Shown: piece after piece, positions 1 through 5,607 of the stretch
Numbering within the stretch: position 1 is the stretch's first letter
How the letters are laid out: each line of letters begins with the position of its first letter
Source: Elusimicrobiota bacterium
GTDB taxonomy: Bacteria; Elusimicrobiota; Elusimicrobia; Elusimicrobiales; Elusimicrobiaceae
Direction: 5' to 3'
NCBI GenBank assembly: GCA_031258375.1
Contig: JAIRMX010000202.1
Span: 1 to 6,612, forward strand
DNA length: 6,612 bases
Translations under genes and position numbers: made by a program
The notes under the pieces: model-generated
Told to the model about the DNA's origin: nothing
Databases searched by the model: none
Seen by the model: the letters and a program-made list of their open reading frames with translations, nothing else

Positions 1-192
1 GGGAGCAGGATTAGGAAGAGGACATGTACGGACGGGAGCATAGAGACATGGGTATGGAAAGACGACGTTTGTCCGGGAGACTGGGAGAAGAGTAATGTTT
101 GTGGAGGTTCCTTTGAAGAGCTGGCAATAGAGGAGGGGGTCGAGATAATTGGAGGAGAAAGCGGAGAATTTCCGTGGCAGGAAAAAGAATAA
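1..192 (+). CDS. 3' end of a Cys-containing, probably secreted protein with a TSP1-like half repeat (5' truncated by window)
   Basis: Frame 1 is open from the first base to a TAA at 190-192, giving the last 63 residues of a gene that begins outside the window. Residues 1-34 read G-S-R-I-R-K-R-T-C, then a CPGDW segment and a third Cys (Cys 9, 24, 34). This G-x-R-x-R-x-x-C...CPG...C layout resembles the second half of thrombospondin type 1/ADAMTS-type repeats, which occur in extracellular proteins. The tail after Cys34 is acidic and contains IIGGESGEFPWQ, reminiscent of the start of a trypsin-fold protease domain, but the gene stops three residues later. The stop lies 52 bases before the start of the next Cys-rich gene on the same strand, so the two may be co-transcribed. 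The coding strand is strongly purine-rich. The open frame and Cys pattern are seen directly; the repeat assignment and secretion are inferred from the fragment. Confidence 0.6.
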   Translation, partial: GSRIRKRTCTDGSIETWVWKDDVCPGDWEKSNVCGGSFEELAIEEGVEIIGGESGEFPWQEKE

Positions 193-228
193 TATTTGTC
201 GTGCAGTTAAGAAATATTATATTATTAA

Positions 229-239
229 AGAGGAGGAGG
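229..239 (+). promoter_or_regulatory. Very strong Shine-Dalgarno deciding the start of the Cys-rich gene
   Basis: A GAGGAGGAGG run ends 5 bases before the ATG at 245, allowing two registers of the AGGAGG core (231-236 and 234-239). It selects ATG 245 over the in-frame TTG at 149, which would add 32 hydrophilic residues in front of an otherwise clean signal peptide. Confidence 0.8.
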
Positions 240-244
240 AAAAA

Positions 245-1333
245 ATGAAGAGAATATTAATGGCGTTAGTAGTAATAGGGATAACAGTTATCCCATTGGG
301 ATTGACGGGAAAAGCGTTCTGTCAAGACCTAGACCACTTCGTTGACGAAATAGACGAATGCGCTATAGTGACTAGACCGGAATGTAGGCCTGATCAACAT
401 ATCTGTTATGTTCCTGGTGGATGGTGGTGTAACGGAGTGGAATCTTTTGGGATGATAGAGACTTGCTGCGATGGAAGTGACCTAAAGATTCCAGAAGTAG
501 AATGTAATCCTCCGGCAGAAGGGAGTTGTTCAAGTCTAGGAGCTAAGAGGTATGAATTCTGCGGAGAGTATGGGACGCAGGTATATAAATGTGTTATGAA
601 TGAGTATTATGGCACGGAAATTGGATGCGAAGACATGGTATTTAACGTATTAGAGTGGGAGGCTGAGGGCGGTTGCGAATGTTTGAGCGAAGATGAAGAG
701 ATTGAAGACCTATCACCTTTCGTTCCTGATTGCCCAAGTCCTAAGGTAGCTGACGGCAATGGAAAGTGTGTGTGTCCTTCTTCGGGCGGCTGTCTGATTA
801 GTCAGACGTGGAATGCCCTGAAATGTAGATGTGAAGGCTGCAACAGCTATAACGATAATAAATTCTGTTGCGAGAGAGATGGCGGATCCTGGCTATCGGA
901 CGGGACATGTTATATGCAAATAAATCCTTGCGGCAGCGGCTGGATAATGGATGGGCATGGCGTTTGTCATTGTCTCGGAGATAAAACCGTACCTATAAAA
1001 GAAGGAGGCTGTTGTATCGAAAATGAAAACTGCGGTAAGGATTTTGGCAATGGGCGGACAGGAGCATGTAAATGCGGCCTAGGAATAAAAGAATCTTGTG
1101 AAACGGACATTGCCGCAAAATTTTCTTGCGAGAATGCCGGCCCTTATTATGTATGGGATAAAACAGATTGTACCTGCAAATGCTGCCAAACAGGGATGGC
1201 TGTGTGGGTTCATGGTGCAGCTATATGCGAAAATGTTAATGGCTATCAGATTAGCACACCCCAGGTCTGTAGTCCGCCTTCAAGTTCGAAAGTTATCGCA
1301 GAGCCTGAGGAAGAGGGGGTTGCAAGCTTGTAG
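245..1333 (+). CDS. Exported cysteine-rich repeat protein, function unknown (362 aa)
   Basis: I do not recognise a named family. Residues 1-24 form a signal peptide: MKR, then a hydrophobic core (ILMALVVIGITVIPLGL), with likely cleavage after A24 or C26. There is no proper lipobox and no second membrane segment, so the product should be periplasmic or extracellular. The mature part contains 40 Cys counting C26 (about 11% of the protein), including CC pairs (74-75, 208-209, 256-257, 313-314) and six C-x-C motifs. Repeating units C-x(10-15)-C-x-C occupy residues 128-314; three have exactly 11 residues between the first two Cys, and two of these share D-G-x-G before the C-x-C. Extensive disulphide bonding is expected, as in secreted adhesion or matrix proteins. 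The last 20 residues are Ser/Pro then Glu rich and look disordered. The start is fixed by the strong SD and signal peptide. The gene follows another Cys-containing gene and is closed by a terminator 26 bases downstream. The role is unknown; a surface structural or binding protein is an inference. Confidence 0.8.
   Translation: MKRILMALVVIGITVIPLGLTGKAFCQDLDHFVDEIDECAIVTRPECRPDQHICYVPGGWWCNGVESFGMIETCCDGSDLKIPEVECNPPAEGSCSSLGAKRYEFCGEYGTQVYKCVMNEYYGTEIGCEDMVFNVLEWEAEGGCECLSEDEEIEDLSPFVPDCPSPKVADGNGKCVCPSSGGCLISQTWNALKCRCEGCNSYNDNKFCCERDGGSWLSDGTCYMQINPCGSGWIMDGHGVCHCLGDKTVPIKEGGCCIENENCGKDFGNGRTGACKCGLGIKESCETDIAAKFSCENAGPYYVWDKTDCTCKCCQTGMAVWVHGAAICENVNGYQISTPQVCSPPSSSKVIAEPEEEGVASL
731..1186 (+). 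repeat. Divergent internal Cys repeats, C-x(10-13)-C-x-C
   Basis: This spans protein residues 163-314 of the Cys-rich gene. Units begin at residues 163 (CPSPKVADGNGKCVC), 183 (CLISQTWNALKCRC), 229 (CGSGWIMDGHGVCHC), 263 (CGKDFGNGRTGACKC) and 295 (CENAGPYYVWDKTDCTC). Units 163, 229 and 263 share the same Cys spacing; 183 and 295 share W-[ND] shortly before the C-x-C. The similarity is at protein level only, implying old duplication. Confidence 0.6.
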
Positions 1334-1359
1334 TATCCCAGAATCTTGTTAATAAAAGA

Positions 1360-1395
1360 GGGGAGCGCTTAGAACGCTCCCCGTATCTATTATTT
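1360..1395 (+). terminator. Rho-independent terminator of the Cys-rich gene(s)
   Basis: A perfect 8-bp stem GGGGAGCG (1360-1367) / CGCTCCCC (1375-1382) with a 7-base loop, followed by a T-rich but interrupted tail (GTATCTATTATTTT). It lies 26 bases after the stop at 1333 and separates the Cys-rich genes from the glmU operon. Confidence 0.8.
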
Positions 1396-1417
1396 TCATA
1401 CTGGAAGATATCAAAAT

Positions 1418-1445
1418 TTGTTATAATATTTACATTAAGTATAAT
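1418..1445 (+). promoter_or_regulatory. Candidate sigma70-type promoter for glmU-prs-rplY
   Basis: TTGTTA (1418-1423, 4 of 6 matches to TTGACA), a 16-base spacer and a perfect TATAAT (1440-1445) lie in the AT-rich gap between the terminator and glmU, about 50 bases before the ATG. A second TATAAT at 1422-1427 has no recognisable -35. In such AT-rich DNA the -10 alone is weak evidence. Confidence 0.45.
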
Positions 1446-1495
1446 TTAAAAAAGGGTTTTTTGACCTTTGGCAAGAGTTAAGGAATCATATCTAA

Positions 1496-2893
1496 ATGGT
1501 AGCCAGAAAAAATTTTTGCGTGCTAATCCTTGCGGGCGGCAAAGGCACAAGGATGAAATCGGATTTGCCCAAACCTCTTCAGCAAATTTGCGGAAAGCCG
1601 GTTTTGGCGCATATACTCAAAGCCTCGCAAAATTTAAGCCCGTCGGCAATAGGCGTGCTTATAGGTCATCGCGCGGAACTCTTAAAAGAAACAGTCCAAA
1701 ATAATCTCCAAAAATGGGGTATTAAAACGCCGGTGGATTTTGCTTTGCAAAAAGAGCTTACCGGCAGCGGCACCGCCGCCAAATACAGTATTCCTTTTAT
1801 CAAAAAATTTTCAGACGTTCTTATTTTAGTCGGCGACGCTCCCTTAATTAAATCTTCGGTTCTCAAAAAACTTCTACAAAAACATTTTTCTTCAAAAGCA
1901 GCCTGCACGGTTTTTACGGTTGACATAGAAAATCCTAAAGGTTACGGACGCATTATCAGAAATTCGGACGGCGTCTTTGAAAAAATTGTGGAAGACAGCC
2001 AGACCGACGCGCAAAGCGCGGCAGTTAAAGAAATTAATTCTGGAATGTACGTTTTTGACGTTCAAACTTTGATTGGCACTTTGCCCGAGCTTAAACCGCA
2101 AGGTCCTAAAAAGGAATATACGCTTACCGATATTTTCGGCCTGCTTAAGCAAAGAGGCCGCCGCGTGGAGGTTTTCAAAGGGGACGATTGCAGAGAAGCT
2201 ATGGGCGTAAATTCAAAACGGCAGCTCGCCGAAGCGGCAGAAATAATGCGGCGAGATATCAATAATAATTTAATGGACGCCGGCGTAAATATTATCGATC
2301 CAAATTCCACTTATATAGACGCTGAAGTTAAAGTGGGAGCGGACAGCGTAATATATCCCAATGTTTTTATCTCGAGCAGAACTATTATCGGCGCAAACTG
2401 CGTAGTAGGGCCGGGCTGCTGGATAGAAAACAGCGAAATTTCCCAAGGAACGATTTTAAAAGCGGGCTGTTATATAATTGACTCAAAAACGGGTAAAAAT
2501 TGCCAGATAGGACCTTACGCGCATTTACGTCCGGCAACAATTTTAAGAGACGGAGTAAAAATCGGCAATTTCGTTGAATTAAAAAAATCGTTTATAGGAG
2601 CAGGCTCGAAAGTTCCGCATCTTTCTTATGTGGGAGACAGCGAAATCGGAGCAAAAGTGAATATCGGCGCCGGATCCATTACATGCAATTACGACGGCAT
2701 AAATAAATATAAGACTAAAATTAACGACGGAGTTTTCGTAGGGTCAAATACAAATTTTATCGCTCCCGTAACGGTAGGAAAGAACGCAAAAATCGGCGCG
2801 GGATCCACGATAACGCAGGATATCCCGCCCTCGGCGTTGGCCATAGCCAGAGCGCGGCAGGTAAATAAATCTAAAAAGGAAACGAAAAAATGA
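1496..2893 (+). CDS. glmU: Bifunctional UDP-N-acetylglucosamine pyrophosphorylase / glucosamine-1-phosphate N-acetyltransferase
   Basis: GlmU acetylates glucosamine-1-phosphate with acetyl-CoA, then couples the product to UTP to give UDP-GlcNAc for peptidoglycan and lipopolysaccharide; it is cytosolic and normally trimeric. At 465 aa it is full length (E. coli 456). The N-terminal nucleotidyltransferase has LAGGKGTRM (12-20), PK (25-26), LVGDAPL with D114 as metal ligand, and GVNSKRQL with N239 matching the second metal ligand. A left-handed beta-helix of hexapeptides follows from about residue 263. Acetyltransferase residues are present: R345, K363, H375 (catalytic base, in PHLSYVGD), Y378, N398 and K404, corresponding to E. 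coli R333, K351, H363, Y366, N386 and K392. The usual uracil-side GTGHA reads GSGTA (90-94). The start follows AAGGA at 1480-1484 (11-base spacing). The gene is first in the operon and overlaps prs by ATGA. Identity is from family knowledge and visible motifs. Confidence 0.97.
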   Translation: MVARKNFCVLILAGGKGTRMKSDLPKPLQQICGKPVLAHILKASQNLSPSAIGVLIGHRAELLKETVQNNLQKWGIKTPVDFALQKELTGSGTAAKYSIPFIKKFSDVLILVGDAPLIKSSVLKKLLQKHFSSKAACTVFTVDIENPKGYGRIIRNSDGVFEKIVEDSQTDAQSAAVKEINSGMYVFDVQTLIGTLPELKPQGPKKEYTLTDIFGLLKQRGRRVEVFKGDDCREAMGVNSKRQLAEAAEIMRRDINNNLMDAGVNIIDPNSTYIDAEVKVGADSVIYPNVFISSRTIIGANCVVGPGCWIENSEISQGTILKAGCYIIDSKTGKNCQIGPYAHLRPATILRDGVKIGNFVELKKSFIGAGSKVPHLSYVGDSEIGAKVNIGAGSITCNYDGINKYKTKINDGVFVGSNTNFIAPVTVGKNAKIGAGSTITQDIPPSALAIARARQVNKSKKETKK

Positions 2894-3843
2894 TACGCTG
2901 TCAGTGTTCCAGAGATTTAAAAATTTTTACATGCAACGCAAACCGCGCGCTTGCGGAGAAAATAGTCAAACATATCGGCACGGAATTGGGAGCTTTGCGC
3001 GTCGATAGATTTGCCGACGGCGAAATTGACGTCCAGATTCTTGAAAGCGTGCGCGGCGCGGATTGTTATATAGTGCAGCCCACGTGTACGCCGGTCAATG
3101 AAAATTTGATGGAGCTGCTTATTACTATAGACGCTATGCGCCGCGCGTCTGCGGGCAGGATAACGGCGGTTATTCCTTATTACGGCTATGCGCGGGCGGA
3201 CAGAAAAAGCGGCCCCCGCGTTCCCATAACTTCAAAACTAGTCGCTAATCTTCTTGCCAATGCCGGCGCGGATAGGGTTATGTCTATGGACTTACACGCC
3301 GGCCAGATACAGGGATTTTTTGACATACCCGTCGATCATTTAAGAGCGCGCGGAGTGTTTTTGGAATATTTCCTTAAAAACAAGCCAAAAGATTTAGTCG
3401 TGGTTTCGCCGGACGTAGGCGGCGTTGAGCGCGCGCGTAAATTTGCCGCGCGTATGGACGCCGGCTTGGTTATTATCGACAAACGCCGCCCTAAGGCCAA
3501 CGAAGCCTTAGTATATAATATTATAGGCGACGTGCAGGATAAAACCGTTATAATCGTCGACGACATCGTTGATACGGCGGGGACTTTGTCCGTGGTCGCA
3601 AATAAGGTTAAGGAAAATGGCGCAAAGAAAATTTACGCCGTATGCACGCACGGGGTGCTTTCAAGAGACGGAGTTGATAAAGTGGAAAAATCGGCCATTG
3701 AAAAGATTTTTATCACCGATACTCTGCCGGAAGCCAACCGCAAGCAAAGCGATAAAATACACGTTCTTACAATATCGCATGTTTTTGCCGACGCGATTTT
3801 ACGCAATCACGACGGCAGGTCCATCAGCGAAATGTTCAAATAA
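2890..3843 (+). CDS. prs: Ribose-phosphate pyrophosphokinase (PRPP synthetase), class I
   Basis: Prs transfers the pyrophosphate of ATP to ribose-5-phosphate, giving PRPP for purine, pyrimidine, NAD, His and Trp synthesis in the cytosol. Its 317 aa match the family's usual 310-320. Visible motifs in order: FADGE (41-45), the ATP loop YARADRK (100-106), the metal-site histidine in DLHAGQIQGFF (H136), SPDVGGVERAR (173-183), the flexible catalytic loop DKRRP (197-201), and the ribose-phosphate loop VDDIVDTAGTL (223-233). The position after Arg in the ATP loop is Ala103, where most class I enzymes have Gln. The ATG overlaps the glmU stop (ATGA) and is preceded by AAGGA 8 bases upstream, indicating translational coupling. 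glmU-prs is a widely conserved pair. All catalytic motifs are intact, so the enzyme should be active. Confidence 0.97.
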   Translation: MIRCQCSRDLKIFTCNANRALAEKIVKHIGTELGALRVDRFADGEIDVQILESVRGADCYIVQPTCTPVNENLMELLITIDAMRRASAGRITAVIPYYGYARADRKSGPRVPITSKLVANLLANAGADRVMSMDLHAGQIQGFFDIPVDHLRARGVFLEYFLKNKPKDLVVVSPDVGGVERARKFAARMDAGLVIIDKRRPKANEALVYNIIGDVQDKTVIIVDDIVDTAGTLSVVANKVKENGAKKIYAVCTHGVLSRDGVDKVEKSAIEKIFITDTLPEANRKQSDKIHVLTISHVFADAILRNHDGRSISEMFK

Positions 3844-3876
3844 AATTTAAAAAAAGTTAAAGAGGAAAGAAATAGT

Positions 3877-4578
3877 ATGGAAAAAATCAAAATAACAGCA
3901 GAACAAAGAAACAGGGCGGGGGCCAAAGGCGAACTCTCAAAAATAAGAGCGCAAAAAAATATCCCCGCAGTCATTTACGGCGCGGGCAAAGACCCTATCG
4001 CCATCACAATTAACGAAAAGGAATTGCAGTCAATATTCAAAGCCGGCGGCAATGCAATTGTGCGAATCGTTATGCCAAGCGGCGAAGAAGAAGCGATTAT
4101 CAAAGAAACTCAGTATCACGTTGTGACGGATAAGCCGATACATGTCGATTTTCAACGCATATCCAAAGATAAAATGCTTGAGACTACCGTGCCGGTTGTG
4201 TTAATCGGGGAGAGCGCTTTCTTAAAAACGAGCGGCGGCATTATAGACCACGTTTTGAGAGAAGTGCATATCAAATGTTTGCCCGCCGATATTCCGCATC
4301 ATATTGAGGCGGATATCACTAATCTTACGCTCGACGTAAGCATTACCGTGGGGGATTTAAAAGCGCCAAAAGGCGTTACATTCTTGGGAGATCCGGGCAG
4401 AATGGTAGTTCATATAATTATTCCTAAAGAGGAAGTCGTCGCCGTTCCTGCGGCTGAAACGACCGCCTCGCAACCCGAGCTTTCGTCTGCCAAAGGCAAG
4501 AAGGAAGAGGAAGGCGCTACAGCCGCTGCTTCCGCCGGCAAAACTGCCGCTCCTGCGGCCGCTCCCGCAAAGAAGTAA
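3877..4578 (+). CDS. rplY: 50S ribosomal protein L25 / general stress protein Ctc
   Basis: The 233-aa product is the long two-domain form of L25 (TL5/Ctc), which binds 5S rRNA in the central protuberance of the 50S subunit. The N-terminal 5S-binding domain (about 1-92) shows the family pattern R-x-x-x-x-IPAVIYG (24-35) and ends with HVDFQRI (89-95). The C-terminal beta domain (about 98-185) has GGIIDHVLREVHIKCLP (120-136) followed by the IEADI segment. From about 186 a low-complexity tail rich in Ala, Glu, Lys and Pro ends in AAPAKK; such tails are common and variable in Ctc proteins. The start has AGAGGA at 3861-3866, 10 bases upstream. It lies 33 bases after prs with no terminator between, so it is the third operon gene. 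The usual next gene, pth, is absent; a terminator follows. Confidence 0.96.
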   Translation: MEKIKITAEQRNRAGAKGELSKIRAQKNIPAVIYGAGKDPIAITINEKELQSIFKAGGNAIVRIVMPSGEEEAIIKETQYHVVTDKPIHVDFQRISKDKMLETTVPVVLIGESAFLKTSGGIIDHVLREVHIKCLPADIPHHIEADITNLTLDVSITVGDLKAPKGVTFLGDPGRMVVHIIIPKEEVVAVPAAETTASQPELSSAKGKKEEEGATAAASAGKTAAPAAAPAKK

Positions 4579-4595
4579 TTTTGCGCGGTTCATAA

Positions 4596-4639
4596 TAAAA
4601 TCGAAAGCCGCGCTTAAATTAGCGCGGCTTTCGATTTTA
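4596..4639. terminator. Bidirectional rho-independent terminator (perfect 19-bp inverted repeat)
   Basis: Arms 4596-4614 and 4621-4639 are exact reverse complements around a 6-base loop (TAAATT). The stem has a GC-rich core (AGCCGCGCT) flanked by AAAATCG/CGATTTT, so a T-rich 3' side exists on either strand. It lies 17 bases after rplY and 96 bases after the stop of the convergent minus-strand gene, so it can end both transcripts. Confidence 0.88.
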
Positions 4640-4735
4640 GCTTAAGAGTATATTATTTTTTCTATTGTTCTATTTCCCAGATATGAATAATAATGGCTAT
4701 ATAAAAAATTACTTTGCTTTAATTACAAAAAACAA

Positions 4736-5212
4736 TTAAATCAATTTTCCCGAATATCCGAAATGTTTAAAAATATTCCTAGGAGATTTAGGAAGATTAT
4801 CAATAAAAGCCATAGTATTGCATGGTTTTTTGAAAGCGTTGATAATTGCTAATTTATTGGTATTTTTATTCTCCAAGAAACTCTCAAGTCCAAGAGCAGA
4901 CAATCTTTTATTAATAATTTGTTCAGTTTGTATAGCGACGGATTTAATATTCTCCGGAGTTGGTATTAGGTTATTGAAAAAAATAGCTTCTAACATTATG
5001 TTTTTAAGTATTTTTTCATCGTATTGCGTCCTGACAACAAAAATTGGGAAAGGCGAATCCGAAGAATATTGTATCGTCCCGTTATATTTTAAAGTTGCTA
5101 CTTCTCTGTTGTTTAGGACTATTTTAATATCATTTCCTTCTTCTTCTGAATACATATCTATTATTTCATTATCAAAGGCCATATTTCTTGCATTTTTACG
5201 GTCTTGTTGCAC
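4736..5212 (-). CDS. Hypothetical AT-rich orphan protein (up to 158 aa)
   Basis: I do not recognise this protein. From a GTG start at 5212 it has 158 residues; an in-frame ATG at 5182 gives 148. The start is uncertain: the nearest SD-like AGGAG (5231-5235) is 18 bases before the GTG, too far for normal use, and neither start has a close SD. The product is hydrophilic, with no signal peptide or membrane segment. The first third (residues 18-65) looks beta-rich (IKIVLNNREVATLKYNG, FPIFVVRTQ), the middle (66-115) helical, and the C-terminus basic (SPRNIFKHFGYSGKLI). Base composition is clearly AT-richer than the operon (about 27% G+C in 4861-4920 by hand count), suggesting a lineage-specific or acquired gene. 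It is convergent with rplY and shares its terminator. The opposite-strand frame at 4818-5237 is less protein-like. It could be a degraded gene: the same frame continues upstream interrupted by stops. Confidence 0.55.
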   Translation of the reverse strand: MQQDRKNARNMAFDNEIIDMYSEEEGNDIKIVLNNREVATLKYNGTIQYSSDSPFPIFVVRTQYDEKILKNIMLEAIFFNNLIPTPENIKSVAIQTEQIINKRLSALGLESFLENKNTNKLAIINAFKKPCNTMAFIDNLPKSPRNIFKHFGYSGKLI

Positions 5213-5370
5213 AATATGGACTTCTTTTTGCTCCTAATAATTTTATCATTCTTTCTCATCCCTATTGAACCATAACAGCTTTTGTTGGACATCCATACAT
5301 ATTGTACTTTTTAGACTGTCGGATAAAATGTTTATGATTAGAAGATTATAAGAAACATAAAAATCCTTTT

Positions 5371-5401
5371 CGCGCTTGTATTGCGCGTTTTAGTGCTTTT
5401 T
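5371..5401 (+). terminator. Possible orphan terminator-like hairpin
   Basis: CGCGC (5371-5375) and GCGCG (5383-5387) enclose a 7-base loop and are followed on the plus strand by TTTTAGTGCTTTTT. No plus-strand gene precedes it. It may end a short untranslated transcript or be a remnant; the stem is only 5 bp. Confidence 0.3.
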
Positions 5402-5539
5402 ACTCAAACCCCCTCAGAAATGTTTGATGTGAGAGGAGCATAAAATTCGTGATAATGAGAATGATATTTTATAATCCTGCACTAAAATTCAGAAGCGTTT
5501 TCCATCTCATTAAATTTAAAATAGAACGAATAATTCAAG

Positions 5540-5583
5540 AAAGTAAAAATAATTTCCGCCGAAGGCGACGTTTGCTGCGGCGG
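5540..5583 (-). terminator. Probable rho-independent terminator of the TPR gene
   Basis: On the minus strand, 24 bases after the TPR stop, CCGCCG (5583-5578) pairs with CGGCGG (5561-5556) over a 16-base loop. An alternative smaller hairpin, CGCC-TTC-GGCG, lies inside its 3' half. Both are followed by AAATTATTTTTAC. Stem choice is ambiguous, but the GC stem plus T-rich tail just after the gene supports termination. Confidence 0.55.
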
Positions 5584-5607
5584 CAGGATATGAAGCGAAT
5601 ATTAATA

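Larger units (their letters stand above)
5213..5607. other. Gene-poor AT-rich intergenic region between two minus-strand genes
   Basis: No convincing gene and no tRNA-like sequence is seen in this 395-base stretch. It contains, from left to right, an SD-like AGGAG on the minus strand (5231-5235), a stop-interrupted open stretch in frame with the orphan gene (5246-5296), a weak plus-strand promoter-like pair (TTGTAC 5302-5307, TAAAAT 5324-5329), a short GC hairpin followed by T-rich sequence (5371-5401), and the putative terminator of the TPR gene (5540-5583). Confidence 0.6.

Noticed and set aside
149..244. N-terminal extension of the Cys-rich protein from TTG 149
   Set aside because: It would put 32 charged residues before a clear signal peptide, overlaps the end of the upstream frame, and ignores the very strong SD directly before ATG 245.
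1450..1470. AAAGG...CCTTT hairpin upstream of glmU as a regulatory element
   Set aside because: Only a 5-bp AT-rich stem with a 9-base loop; expected by chance in such sequence.
4357..4593. Minus-strand ORF opposite the end of rplY
   Set aside because: Gly/Ser/Arg-rich shadow of the Ala/Lys-rich tail of L25, and rplY is certain.
4818..5237. Plus-strand ORF of 139 aa opposite the orphan gene
   Set aside because: Its hydrophobic, Ser/Leu/Ile-rich composition is typical of the antisense of an AT-rich gene, and the minus-strand product has a more normal soluble-protein composition.
5213..5607. tRNA or CRISPR content in the gene-poor stretch
   Set aside because: No T-loop consensus, no cloverleaf-like pairing and no regularly spaced direct repeats were found by eye.
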